64,000 nt of DNA from Morella rubra (GCA_003952965.2 CM025851.1:26301798-26365797); one strand, 5' to 3'. Counted from the first letter of the stretch, positions 26,978-38,665 are shown. Program-made: numbers and translations. Notes: a model not told the origin generated them from the letters alone.

Positions 26978-27808
26978 TCAGGAGGTACGGTGCGGCATGG
27001 AGAAGCGGCAGAGCGGACAGAAGTGACTCGTCTTCAGCCACCGGACGATGCAATCCTTATGGAACAAGTGCTGACATGGCATACGACAAACTTCCACCGC
27101 CTCCAAACAATCCGAGAAAACTTCCAAGCATATCATACAACATCTCACATATCCAAATGATCTCACCCATGAGCTTTCCAACCTCACCATCTCCAACGCC
27201 TCAATTGCTTCTGTACTCGTCCCCACACCCAAAAGTGCATTAGCATTCTCTTCCGCTGACTGCTGTATTATTGCTCTCTCTTCTTCTTCTTCCTCCTCCT
27301 CCTCATCATCAGCCTCGTATAAGCCCTCTTCCACTTGCTCCTCCTCCTCGTTTGAATATTGCGGTCGTCCCCGCCGCCTCTTTACAATCCCAAAAGCCAC
27401 GCCTACGTAGACTTTGCGTGGATCCTCTATGCTCGCTAACGTCCTCCGTACATATAAGGCGATGTTATCGAGATACTTAGTCTGGTGCCGTTTCGGGACT
27501 CTCTTGTTACGCGGTCCCAGATGAAATTCACTTCCAAATAGTTTCCGCTTGAATTCTTCCACCACTTGGTGGACCTGGGGTGGGTTCGAGCTGCCACGCA
27601 CGTCAAGGGAAACACAGCAGACTCGGAAGTGGAAGCTCAGATCTTCGCTGGCGTGCATGAAGTTGTCATCATCAGGCAAGATGTCGACTTCAATATCAGG
27701 CTGCCATATTCTGCATCGATATGTGTAGTTGCGTCGGCGACGACAAGAGCGAGCGATGGATGCTACTATTGATTTGGTACTCTCCCTGAGATCACTTAAA
27801 TAAAACAT
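26978..27808 (-). CDS. RING-H2 zinc-finger protein, probable E3 ubiquitin ligase
   Basis: A single exon encodes 276 residues. The C-terminal RING-H2 finger is complete: Cys224 and Cys227 (CMIC), Cys245-x-His247-x2-His250-x2-Cys253 (CQHLFHKDC) and Cys264-x2-Cys267 (CPLC), with Trp257 and Pro265 at the E2-contact positions. Such fingers recruit E2 enzymes for substrate ubiquitination. Residues 154-178 are almost all acidic (a Glu run encoded by a CTC/CTT repeat on the plus strand). The N-terminal 150 residues, with an Arg-rich patch (RRRRNYTYRCR) near 23-33, match no domain I know. No signal peptide or membrane segment is evident. It converges on THO5. Substrate and pathway cannot be told from sequence. 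Confidence 0.85.
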   Translation of the reverse strand: MFYLSDLRESTKSIVASIARSCRRRRNYTYRCRIWQPDIEVDILPDDDNFMHASEDLSFHFRVCCVSLDVRGSSNPPQVHQVVEEFKRKLFGSEFHLGPRNKRVPKRHQTKYLDNIALYVRRTLASIEDPRKVYVGVAFGIVKRRRGRPQYSNEEEEQVEEGLYEADDEEEEEEEEERAIIQQSAEENANALLGVGTSTEAIEALEMVRLESSWVRSFGYVRCCMICLEVFSDCLEAVEVCRMPCQHLFHKDCIVRWLKTSHFCPLCRFSMPHRTS

Positions 27809-28879
27809 GCCTAGAAGATATCTGCGAAGAACCCAGACTTTCGGATGTTAAACTCTATCGGCGCATGCAACTTCTTGCAAAGGCTAACGGCTTGAAGATT
27901 CGAAAAGTAAAGGCCTTGGGGAATTGACCTAGTTTAAGAGCTCCGAAAATAGAATAAAATTAATAAAAAAGACGCGTTTAACGCGGAGGAAGCTGGAACA
28001 GCGCGTAGACTTTCTGATGGGGCGCTAGATTAAGTCGGTCCCGCGGCGCGCACGCCTTAGTCTCCCTCGTGCGGGGTTAAGATTTTTTTTTTTCTCAAAT
28101 TTTAGAAGATATTAACTTTTAATCCTTAAATTTACTTCAAAATATCAAAAAACAAAAAATCCAACCCACTAAAATTGTCATATTTAATTTTAAAATTCAT
28201 CAATTTTACTTTGTTATAGGATCCAACTATTAATATTTTAATATGTAATAGCCTATTTTCTCTGTATATTCCAACATCTTATGACAGGATTAATGTTGAT
28301 GTATTTTGATAGTTTTAAGATTTTTATAGTCGGAATTTTTTTTGACATTTTTATATAAGTTTATTAATTAAAAGTGATTTGTTTCCGTTATTTTTATATA
28401 TTTTAATTTAGGAGACAAGAATTCCTTACGAATTTGTTGTTATTTTACACGTGTTTGGTTGCGGAGCAGACGTGTTTGATAATTTGCTTGTGCTCTGTTC
28501 TCTTGGGTTTCTTTTTTTGTATAAATTGTTTTTGGATATGGTTGACTTGAAGAAGATGCGGTTCTGGGAGATGATATAGGAGAGGACTCGGTTTTCTATT
28601 TGGATTTTGTAATTGTTTATATTTGTGTCACTGATTTGTTTGACGAGACGTTTCTGTGTCTTTTTTGTCGGTCTTCTTTTGAGGGTAAGAGGCGTCGTTG
28701 CTGCTTCAAATGGGTGAGAGTTTAGAGAGCCGTTCCTCGTTCCTTGGGTCATGTAAAGCTCAGACCTCGAGTGTTCGAAGGGGAGGTTGGTAGGCCTGGC
28801 ATAAAGCAATATTATATAGGCTTGCAATGATTGCAGGTGAAATATGTTTTGGGTTTTGATGCTTGAAGCGATTTTTAAC
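27809..28879. other. RING gene upstream region and AT-rich spacer
   Basis: The first ~100-250 bases should contain the RING gene promoter (minus strand). From ~28080 to 28430 the DNA is very AT-rich and featureless. A 177-codon minus-strand frame at 28426-28959 has no recognisable domain and overlaps the THO5 relic, so I do not call it a gene. Confidence 0.4.
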
Positions 28880-29225
28880 GTCCCGCGAGTCAAAGGCTGT
28901 GCAAACTTCACAAGAAAACTGGAATCACATTTGAAAGGGCTATTTGGGTGCTCCTGCAAAACCGAAAGGGAAACCTCTTGTGAAGTTGCCCTCCACGTTA
29001 CGTCTCTTAAAGATAAGAAAGCAGCCTTCGTGGTACAGAGCCAGCCAGGGGGTTGGGCTTACAAAGAAGCTGCAGCCATCGCCATTTGGCACGGTTGCTT
29101 CCACCTCATCTCTATATGATAAGGATAATTTGTACGGATGCTTGCAGCATGCCATTTTTGGACATGGGCCCGAATCTGCGAAATCAACGGAGTCACTGTC
29201 TGGAAGGGTTGTCGGCATTAGGTTA
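28880..29225 (+). pseudogene. Decayed copy of THO5 exon 3 joined to THO5 3' UTR
   Basis: Bases 28890-29117 align with THO5 exon 3 (22356-22563) over its whole length. Shared blocks include TGCAAACT(C/T)CA(C/T), GCAAA ACCGAAAG, the GTCTCTTAA-AGAAAGCA stretch, ACAAAGAAGCT and GTTGCTTCCACCTC. Immediately afterwards, 29119-29215 aligns with the THO5 3' UTR at about 25685-25765 (GGATAATTTG, GCAGCATGCCA, GGACATGGGCC). Exons 4-8 are missing between the two. Indels break the reading frame. This is a truncated or internally deleted THO5 paralogue about 3.4 kb beyond the intact gene. Confidence 0.8.
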
Positions 29226-29763
29226 CAGACTGCCATTCATTCATTCTTTCAGTCATCTGCCATTCATTCTCTTGCTTCTATTTCCTTTTTCCAAGGAATT
29301 GTGCTTTCTATGACAAGCGATGCTGGAAAACTTGGGTAAATTGAGAAAACACGGCTGAAAGATCGTCAGGTTCCAGGTCAAACATGGATCATCTGGCCTT
29401 TTTCAATCAGTACTGCATGCTCTAAATTGCGAAATAGACGGGTAGTAAACATTATTTCACCGCACACTTGTAAAGGCACTATCGCATGCATAATTAACAC
29501 AATTTCTATTACTAGAGATGGTACGTAAACAGGACAAAGCTCTGAAAACGCAAATCAAAAGGTCCCTAACAGCATGAATTCCTTCTTCCTTCCCCGACCT
29601 ACCCGTGTTTAGAAGAAAAGCAAACCAAGAAGATATGGGAAGGTTTATCTAGCAAACCAAATGCCTCATCTTCTAAATATACAAAACACATATTCGCCCT
29701 CGATATGTACAGCAATCTACCATACATAATGTTTAACCGCATTCCCAATCTCATGCTCCCACT
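29226..29763. other. Spacer and 3' UTR of the bZIP gene
   Basis: Nothing beyond the probable 3' UTR of the ABF gene, which ends at 29764 on the minus strand. I see no further gene. Confidence 0.4.
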
Positions 29764-32700
29764 CTACCATGGACCAGTCTGTGTTCTTCTCAAGCATTGC
29801 TTCTTAATTCCTTTCGGCATATTCATCATCTCCATAACCTGTGACATCACCAAATAACCAAAAATTCAGATAATTACTAAAAATACTTTTTGGTAGTCAT
29901 TAAAACAAAAATCCAAATAGCGATAGTAGCATCATATATACAATGATCAATGCTCTGAAAAGATGTTAAACCCGATGGCTTTCCTACAAGATGATTCTAA
30001 TAAGATAAGAACTTTAGAAAAGCAGATCACAGAAAACTCTAATCTAACGTGCCACTGGATTTCTGTTCTCACTTCTCACTACAAGACTACTGCAAAAGAA
30101 GAAGTATTTTCAGGTGTTTGTGAAATATTATTTTTCTTTTCCAAGTTGGAGATGGATTAGCACATTCTGTAGGGAAGGGTTCAGAACAATAATCTTATTA
30201 CTCTGTACCAATAATCTTATTACTCTGTACCGTCTGTTAATAAGAAGTGAAAACTTGGCCCAGTAGAACAGGTAGCTCTTCCATAATTCAATAACATTCC
30301 CCTTTAATCTAGTAGGATGGTAGTATTGACCTCCAAGAAATTTTCGTGAATAATTTTCATGCACAAGAAACAGTCAAATGAGAATTAAGATGTTGGAGCT
30401 GGTTCCGTAATGACCATGACTATGGCTGCAAAGTAGCAATGAGTATGGGCTTGTAAAGTGCTAAATGGCAGACCAAGTGTAAAAGAATGGTCGGACTAGA
30501 CAATAAGAGAGGCCGTGAAACCCTGAGCATAATTGAAAAATTAAATGAGGTTTGGCACGTAGATGTAAATTCCCCCAAAGGGATGAAATAGGATTGACAC
30601 AAATGACTCCAAGTAATGCAGGAAAAGAGTTATTCTCCACATAACATCCTCTGATGTGCTATCAGTTAGTAGGTCATTGAAAATGGTACTAAACCCAAGA
30701 GGTCAATCAAACTGATATGAAACTTTCTCAAGTTTTCCTGCCTTGCATCTTACTTGTTATTTTTGCCTTTTGAGTGGTGAAAAGTCAATTTATATGTCCA
30801 AGTAATCGATGGTAAAATAACAGCATCTATGGATAGTCAATTTAAAGCATTTAATATTTTTTTTTCCCATTTTGTTTAATTTCTCTGCACAGCAGCCCAG
30901 CAGTACAAGGTAACCGGATTATATTGGAGATTACGAGGCCACCCAGCGAACACACTTTGAGATAGTGATTTCTAGAACTCATTATTTCTTTTAAAACTAA
31001 TCTTGTACTTCCATAAAACGTAGTATCTTATTCATCTATCAATGTCAATATGACAATCATGATTCACAAAAGTTTACCAGCTTATGCAATATAAAATTTC
31101 CAGTATAACCTCTTGATGAAACATACGAATCGCTATGATGCACAACCAGAAAAATACAACAAGCGATCATTTCAAGCTATACATGCCTAACTACAGATTT
31201 ACCATCAGAAATGCTATTAATCAAGCTTCAGAGAGCGAGAGAAAGAGAGGAATAGCATGATTTTATGGTTCATCAATCAAAGGACATTTGTTGTGTCCCT
31301 AGCAAGACCAGTACATTGTTTTTATATCTCCTAATCATGTTGAGGAAAGAAAATATGGCCAAATTCAATGTACCTGATTCTTTTGCATTTCCATAATTTC
31401 TGCCTGCAGCAATCAGAAGGCAATCAATGAGAATTATAACAAGAATGCAAACTTAGCGCAGCTTATAGGTTCATATTTGGTAATCTTTGCCTCAACTGTG
31501 TTTCCTACAACAGATAATACCTGTTTTTTTCGCAAATCCTGGTTCTCCTCTTTCAACTTTGCAACTTCAGCTTCCAATTCCATAGTATAAGCCTGGAAGA
31601 AGCACAAAGACAATATAAGGGAAAATAGCAAGCCTTATTGGACATGAAATATACAATTACTATTTCCTAGTTTCCATCCTTTATGTAATAGTTGTAAATG
31701 CATTAATGTTGCTGATGACAGATTTTTTTGTTTTTGAGATGATATAACTTAAACTGTTGTTACGTTCCTAAAGTAACTGTCCACTTATTTACTATATTAC
31801 AAGCTTTGATACTTTAATTAGCCATCCGCTCATCACTCATAGTTAACGAAACCTTTATCCCTATAACATTGACCTTCTGCTGCATAAGCTTTCATACTTA
31901 TGGAACATCCATAGATGATGGAAGCAGAAGTTAATGGCCAGAAAAATTCACGAAGCAACACGAAGATGACAGTTGGCATCATATTCCTTTTACTTGATGG
32001 TACCAATTAATATGCTAATGTAATCTCCCTCGGGATAGGCGAAGTGAAACAGTATTCTGTTTACCTCCGAGAACAATAATGAGTTAGTAAAGGTTTCTAT
32101 CTTTATACGGTAAGGGTATATACAATCTGGGGGAAAAAAGATTGCGGTGCCAATAGCAATTGCACCAGTCGAATGGAACTCCAAACCACCAATAGGATCA
32201 TGCACAGAAAGAAAGGTGTAAAACAGAAACTTCGTTGGTCGAATCAATACTGGCATTAAATTCGCGCAAGTCATTTTAGTTCGATCTGAACTCATATAGA
32301 TAAGAAAGCAGAAGACATCTAACATATCCAACAAATATCACCTGCTTTCGAGCTCGCGACCTTGCGGCTGACTCCCTGTTCTTAATCATCCTCCTTTGCC
32401 TCCTCTCAACGACCTTCTCCACAGCTCCGGTTGACCTTCTTCCCCTCAGGCCACCATTAAACATATAAGGAACCGGTGACACGGACGACATATCACCATT
32501 ACTCTTCGCAATCCCATCCGATGACAGCTGGTTCGCGGGTGATCCTGTCGCTACGGTAACAGCTCCAGCCCCAGCTCCTAAACCAACCATTCCCATAGCT
32601 CCACCCTGCAGCGCCGCAGTCTGAACCAATCCACTATTCAAACTTTGATCCCCTATTCCCCCAATTCCGCCTCTCATTCCTGGACTACCCAGCTGTGGCA

Positions 32701-33436
32701 TCTGATGTGTTGCATAAGGCATCATGGCCTGCTTAGGAAAAATCTGCGGCTGCTGAGGCCGGGACAACGGTGTCTGATCCGATCTAAACCCATTTACATT
32801 CTGTGGCAAATTCGAAGACTGAAGAGAAAATTGATTATTGCTCTCCGAAATTCGATTCCCCATCAATCCCGTACCCCCACCAGTCTGCTGAAACCCAATT
32901 CCTAAACCAGTATTGCCGAAGACTGCTGCGGTACTAGTCTGCTTGGCAGCCAATTGGGCGTCCTCTCTCACAACACCAGCTCTGACCAAGAACTCCTCCA
33001 AAGTCATCTCCCCTAATGTCTGCTGCCTCTGCGGCAAGCTTGAGCTTCCATTTCCAGTCCCATCCTTGTATAAATCTCTCCAAACCTCGTCCACGGTCTT
33101 CTGGCTCAGCGTTCTCGGCAGAGTCAGCGAACCCTGCTTCTGTAAATACCCACCAGGTTGGCTGGTAGTCCCTTCTGGTGCGGTAGTTGAAGCGGAGTTG
33201 GCCATAATGGTTTGGGTCTCCTCGGCGCTCCAAATGTTCTTGAGTAGCTCGTCCATGTTCATGGACCCGAAGTCCTTGCCTAGACTACCTCCCATGGTGT
33301 TCTGCAACTCGTCGAAGGTCAACGAGTAGATCGACGTCTGCCTTGTCAACGGAAAGTTCCCCAGCGGCCTTTCGATTCCGTTCCCATCGCCCGGTGGGTC
33401 CGTCGCGAAGTTCTTGAAGTTCAAATTAGTCCCCAT
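29764..33436 (-). CDS. ABF: ABF/AREB-type bZIP transcription factor
   Basis: ABF/AREB proteins bind ABRE (ACGTGG/T) promoters and carry abscisic-acid and drought responses; SnRK2 kinases phosphorylate their conserved RxxS/T motifs. Four coding exons on the minus strand: 33436-32342, 31592-31521, 31403-31374 and 29838-29764, in phase, giving 423 residues. All family blocks are present: C1 around LTRQTSIYSLTFDEL (residues 30-44), C2 SMNMDELLKNIWSAEE (58-73), C3 LPRTLSQKTVDEVW (106-119), the basic region ERRQRRMIKNRESAARSRA (~344-362), a leucine zipper over exons 2-4 (MELEAEVAKLKEENQDL) and the C4 end CLRRTQTGPW. The start MGTNLNFKNF is the family start; the in-frame upstream ATG at 33472 lies within the leader intron. 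Which ABF paralogue it is cannot be told. Confidence 0.95.
30187..30230. repeat. 22-bp perfect tandem duplication in ABF intron 3
   Basis: CAATAATCTTATTACTCTGT AC occurs twice back to back (30187-30208 and 30209-30230) inside the intron between exons 3 and 4. Confidence 0.9.
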
Positions 33437-33449
33437 AACGGAGAAAAAT

Positions 33450-34089
33450 CTGGAAAAAACAGTGTCAGGCAACGCTAATCCGCCACTATCATTACTAGAA
33501 TACTTGGAACGAAATCTTGTGTCCGGGAGACAGATTCACAGAGGAAGAAATTTGGATAAAAAAAGATAGACAGACAGACAGTTAAGTCCAGACTTTTCCC
33601 AAGGAGAGAGTCGAATCCAAAACTGAATATCCGTTCATAAAATTCAACATTGTTAAACATCAAACGAATCACTGTCCTTTTACAACCAGAAACCTCAGAG
33701 CACAAACAGCATGCAAAAACACCTACGGCCTACCCCTTGGTTCAAATCCCCAAAACCCTAACCAATTTCAACCCATTGAAAGTCAAAAACCGAAGCCCCG
33801 AGAACTCATCGGCAAACGACTGAACCATTTCAATGGTTCAAAAAACATGCAACTCAAAATCACTACCAGATGGCCACCAAAATAATCATACAATCCAAGG
33901 TTGCTGTTTACAGAACACTAAAGTTGAGAAACATTTGGACTAATCCAAGTTTGTTCCCCAATTTCATGAACTTTTGAAAAATCCGAATTTCAGAAGAATG
34001 AATTTCCAAAAATGGAAGGGAAAAATTGGAGGGAGAAAGAAACACGGTCCACAGAGAGAGAGAAAAAAACAAACAAATATTTTTTTTAC
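33450..34089 (-). other. Leader (5' UTR) intron of the ABF gene
   Basis: A donor AAAG|GTAAAAAA at 34090/34089 and an acceptor TTTTTTCCAG ending at 33450, 13 bases before the ATG, define a 640-base intron in the 5' UTR. Leader introns are common in this family. Not proven without transcript data. Confidence 0.6.
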
Positions 34090-34450
34090 CTTTATTTTCC
34101 GGGATTATAATTTCTTTTGTTTTTCTTTTTGTATTTCTGTTTCTGGTGGCTTCTTTGGCTGCGTGAATAATTTGTCCGGTTCCTTCTTCTTCGCCTGCTG
34201 AGGCTCGGTGCACGCGCCAAGTGTCTCCTGCCCCTTGCTCTCTACGCTCTCTTTTAAGACAGTGGGGGAGGTTGGACTTGTAAAAATATTAATATTTAGA
34301 GGGCGGGCGAGCTGGCTTTGGAGACGTGGGCCAATCGCGATAGGGTAGGAAGAGTTGATGTGACGTCCAGCCAATTAGATGAGGCAAGGTGGGAGGATCT
34401 TGACCGTCCACGTTTCTTGCAAGGATGGGTTTAGATCGCGTGCTTTGGAT
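34090..34450 (-). promoter_or_regulatory. ABF leader exon and promoter with ACGT elements
   Basis: The GC-richer stretch upstream of the leader intron has several ACGT-core sites: GACGTGGG at 34323-34330, TGACGTCC at about 34361 and CCACGT at 34408-34413. There are also CCAAT motifs at 34331 and 34372. GACGTGG has the ACGTGG core that ABF/AREB proteins bind, so feedback control by ABA factors is plausible. The transcription start is not determinable. Confidence 0.45.
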
Positions 34451-34954
34451 GATAGTGGCGTCGGATAGCGACTATGACTGAAAAGTATGCCCCAGGGGAT
34501 GTAGTACGCACTCCGAAAAGCGCCAGTGTCTTGATTTGAGATGCCAGTCGGCTATTCGTATTCGTAATGTCCGGCTATAATTTGGTCTAAATTGTCTCAG
34601 AGGGCCCGTGAATTTTTCGCGTCCGATCTTACAGAGCAGCAGCTTCTCATTGATATTCTAACGGGTTAAATTTCATATGATAAGAAACAAATATTAAATA
34701 AATTGCTAATAAATAGAATCATAAAATTTGAAAACTCTAATTTATTCCTACTCTTAACTGGTTTGACATTTCAACAACATTTCTTTATTTTTATTTTTTT
34801 TAACAGAAACAGATATATCTCTAAATAATTTGAACCTCCAAACACCAAATATAGATAGAGTTAGAACAACATAATGGGAAAGCAGCAAAGAGGGTTCAAC
34901 AAACCAGCGATTATGACAACTCAATAGTCAATACCCACTCACGCCCGAATCTTA
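34451..34954. other. Intergenic, AT-rich
   Basis: No gene seen. Segments near 34740-34900 and 35400-35560 resemble each other (CATTTC..CAACA(A)C, AACACC(C)AAAT..AATAGATA(A/G)AGTTG/A), suggesting an old direct duplication flanking the MITE at 34955. Confidence 0.4.
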
Positions 34955-35151
34955 GGGTGTGTTTGATTGTCAAAATTTTAGAGAAATTAAACTTTTAGTT
35001 TATTGAATTTGGTAAAAAAGTGAAGAGAGAGAGATGATTTTTAATATTTATTATAGTGAAAAGTAATGATATGATGGAGAGAAATATTATATTGTAATTT
35101 TTTTTGTGTTAAAATTTTAAGAAGTATAAAATTTTACACTTCAAACGCACC
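34955..35151. mobile_element. MITE (same family as 12518 and 37327)
   Basis: Begins GGGTGTGTTTGATTGTCAAA and ends ACACTTCAAACGCACC, which are mutually inverted. It holds AAAAAGTGAAGAGAGAGAGA, AATATTTATTATAGTGAAAA and AATGATATGATGGAGAGAAA, the ordered blocks shared with the other copies. Confidence 0.75.
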
Positions 35152-36857
35152 ATGAACTTAAAATTTTAAGAAATTTTAAATAAAATATATAAGTTCAATT
35201 TTATTCCTAGTCTTAATTGGATCATATACTCAATTTCTTATTCGAATTTGTATAATACAGTTTAAATAGAGATAGACACAATAAGTGAATTTTATATTAT
35301 CTATTTTTTTTATATGAAGTTTCAAATAATATAGACTTTACAATGTGGATAATATGTTATGTCTATTTCTCTCCAAATTACATAAATTGTAAAAAATATT
35401 GATATGTCTTAATTAGTGTGACACTCTTATAACAACCTCTTTGAGCCTTTATTTTCTTTTTCCTATCAAAATCAGATATACCAAAGCAATAAACACCCAA
35501 ATACCAACAATAGATAAAGTTGAATAAAAGAAAGAAAATATATTACAAATGAGGTCGGGTAAGTATTACAATTCAATACTCACTTATATTTAAAGGTGTA
35601 CAGTTTTAAGTTCCTTTTTTTTAAAGATTAAACTAGTGATTTATATAGAAAATCATGACTGTGGGCTCGTCACAGTAATATTTTTTTTCTCGTAATTTAT
35701 ATATGCATTAGGTGTGCTCACTCTCGTTTATTATATAATTTTTTTTCTTATATCAAAAAAAGACTTACCAGAAAAAAATTATAAAAGGCAAAAAAAAAAA
35801 AAAACATAAATGATGGCGCTCGTGTTTATTGCACGTGAAGACAATGAACTAGGCAGGACAAACGTCCGGATCTTTTTCGCCTATGGACGCAGCATCCCCG
35901 GGACACGAGTTGAGGAGCCGATTCTATAGGACACAAAATGCTCCTACGGGCATAGAATCACACTGAGATTGCGATCTTCATGGTAGCGGCAGTTAGACGA
36001 CGAAGTATTGATTTTATTGTTCTGGCATTTTGACGATTTTGCCAACAGTTTCTGATATAGACTTGAAGAAAAAAAAAAAAAAAAAATTTTGCGAGAAATA
36101 TTAAATAACCAAAACGACACCTACGATTGAGATGTGGACAACCTCAAAAGTATATCTCTGTTACCAATATATTAATTACAGAGCAAATGTTGTTAAATTG
36201 AAAACGTGGGTGTCACACAGAAAGGGAAAATGTTTATAATCGAAGAGGCAGAGATGCTCAACTTAAAGAATTAATCCCTACTATACTTGCCAAATTATGC
36301 AAAAAAAAAAAAAAACAAACAAACAAACAAAGTTGATCCCATTCAACAAGTTATCCTTTTTTCTTCTAATTTTGTATAGTATTTATTAATATTTATATAT
36401 ATTAATGTATTGATTAAAAATAGTCATTAGGTTCGCGTCTGATATGTTAGATATAAATGTTTTTGGCCTCCATATCCATAGATTTCTGCAATAATAAAGT
36501 TTTTCCTTCTAGTTTTTTAATATATTAAAAAATTTACGCCCTATAATTTGTAATTAAAAAAACTGGTTTTATGCTTTGTTGACCGACGAATTCAAAATTG
36601 AATTGCGGTTAATGTTTGTAACAATGCATTTGTACCCATTTTGTTTAAAAATTAGTGATAATTGCATAACTTTATTTGTCCATCAGATAAAAATCTTCAC
36701 CCTGCCATTGCCTGGGTGTCACATTACAAGAAAATATTTTAAAATTAAAAAGGAAGAGCTGCCCCACTTCAATGGTTTACCATACGTTTTGTCATAGTTG
36801 GAACCTTACACCTTTGATTCTTCCTTCTTTTAAAAAAAATAAATAAAAAATATACAA
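35152..36857. other. Intergenic, AT-rich, no gene seen
   Basis: Contains A-runs (36068-36087, 36300-36315) and a short (AAAC)n near 36314-36330. No coding or structured repeat was recognised. Confidence 0.4.
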
Positions 36858-37259
36858 GATAAATATATTTTTTACCTATCAACTAATAGGAATTCAACAC
36901 ATTATACCATAAACTATCAGTTTTGACACACTGCACCCTCTAACTAACAATCTTAGACACTTTGCAGTTTTTTTATCAAATTTTTAAATTAAAGTGACGA
37001 TAATACTCTTGACGCATTTTGCATATATTAAAAATATTATTGTCAATTCATTAAGTTCTCGGAGATATTATTGTCAAATAGAGAGTGTAAAGTGTCTAAT
37101 ATTGGTAGTTGGAGAGTGTAATGTGTCAAAATGGATAATTTATGGTACAAAGTGTCTAACATTGATAGTTAGAAGATTTAATATATCAAAATCGTTAGTT
37201 TAAGATGTAATGTGTCAAAAATTCAGTAATTAAATAATGAAAAATGTATTTATCCCAAA
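36858..37259. mobile_element. Inverted-repeat MITE, family B
   Basis: Begins AGATAAATATATTTTTTACC TATCAACTA and ends AGTAATTAAATAATGAAAAA TGTATTTATCCC, so the ends mirror each other. Internal blocks GACACACTGCACCC, AAATTAAAGTGACGATAATA and ATTGTCAAATAGAGAGTGTA, followed by GTGTCTAATATTGGTAG, match copies at 12843-14016 and 38142-38541. Confidence 0.75.
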
Positions 37260-37326
37260 AAATATTATGTCCATATTTATCCATTCATTTCTTGGACTAA
37301 ACTAGTGCATAAGTAAATCTCATACA

Positions 37327-37500
37327 TTGGTGTTTGACTGTAAAAATTTTGAGATGATTAAAAGTTTGGAGTGTTAGAGTTAATGAAAAAGTAAAGAGAT
37401 AGATAATTTAAATGAATTTTTTATATTTATTTGTAGTGAAAATAGATGATTTAATAGGAGGAGAGAAATTTTTTTATAATTATTTTGTTAAGACCAAAAT
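37327..37500. mobile_element. MITE (family of 34955-35151)
   Basis: Begins TTGGTGTTTGACTGTAAAAA TTTTGAGATG, then GAAAAAGTAAAGAGATAG, ATATTTATTTGTAGTGAAAA and ATGATTTAATAGGAGGAGAG, and ends near CCAAAATTTTGGGTAGCCAC. The right terminus is eroded. Confidence 0.65.
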
Positions 37501-38072
37501 TTTGGGTAGCCACAATTTCAGTTCCTAAATACGAATTGTATACTATTATGTACTTTTCTTGTTTGATATTATAACTTTTTAAATTCATTGTATTTAGTTT
37601 GTGCACTGAATTCAAACAGACGTGGCTCAATTAAAAGACGTATTGTTTTGATCGGAAGAGTATTGGCAAACCTCTGACAATTCATCAAGAAGCTTGATTT
37701 TTTTAGACGGGTGGGTTAGAGAAAACGTTGGAGGTCAAATGTGGATAAGGGCGTTGGAAAAAGAAGTAAAAAAAGAAAAGAAAAAGAATAGCACAAATCA
37801 ATTAAGATGGTTGAATCTTTGGTGCTCTGAGTCATTGACTTGCGTAAGTATGGACCATACGTATGGTTGAATCCATTAGTTTCATGATCCCAAAGCTTTA
37901 GGAAGTAGTTGAAGGAAGTGACTTGAACAGTTGAACACCTCAATATCCACCACACTCATCCACTTAAGCTAATACTTTAAAACTTAAATTAGTGGGACAG
38001 CATTGATTATCTGGAGGACGTTGAAATTCGTACACCCGTCATCGAAAGTAGGACTCCCGGGCGAGTAATTAA
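37501..38072. other. Intergenic, no gene seen
   Basis: Unassigned sequence between two MITEs. A 79-codon minus frame here has no domain. Confidence 0.4.
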
Positions 38073-38665
38073 AGTGGTGTTTTTTTTTAAAAAAATTTTG
38101 AAGTATGAAAATTTTTAATAAAATAAATATATTTTAAAATTTAGAGAAAATATATTTTTTACTTATAAATTATTAAAAGTTTTAGACGTTACACTTTAAA
38201 TTATCAATTTTAACACATTACACCTTTTAATTACCAATTTTTAATACTTTGTATTCTTATCAAATTTTTAGATTAAAATGACAATAATGCCCTTGACCCA
38301 TTTTACATATATTGAAGATATTTTTATCAATTTATTAATTTATCAAGGGTATTATTGTCAAATAGAGCGTACAAAGTGTTTAATATTAATAGTTGGAGGG
38401 TGTAATGTGTTAAAATGGGTAATTTAGGGTGCAAAGTATTTAATATTGATAGTTTGAGAGTGCAATGTCTTAAAGATGGTAGTTTAGAGTGTAATGTATC
38501 ACTAATCCGGTAGTTTGTAGGTGAAAAATATATTTTTTTCTTAAAATTTTTAATTTTTATATATACATCATATTTTCTTATACACTCCTATAAATTTCTA
38601 TAAATTAAAAATTCTTAAAATTTTAAAAATATTTCCTAAAATTTTAAAAAACGAACGCTCCTAAC
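38073..38665. mobile_element. Outer Tourist-like MITE with a nested family-B MITE
   Basis: Outer ends GTGGTGTTTTTTTTTAAAAA AATTTTG (38075) and CTAAAATTTTAAAAAACGAA CGCTCC (38664) are inverted and resemble the MITEs at 4713 and 11749. Inside, 38142-38541 is a complete family-B MITE: it starts AAATATATTTTTTACTTATA AATTA and ends GTAGTTTGTAGGTGAAAAAT ATATTT. This is a nested insertion. Confidence 0.65.

Noticed and set aside
28426..28959. 177-codon minus-strand frame
   Set aside because: Low-complexity AT-rich translation with no domain, and it overlaps the THO5 relic in the other direction.
32645..33329. Plus-strand frames opposite the ABF first exon
   Set aside because: Antisense shadows of a conserved coding exon.
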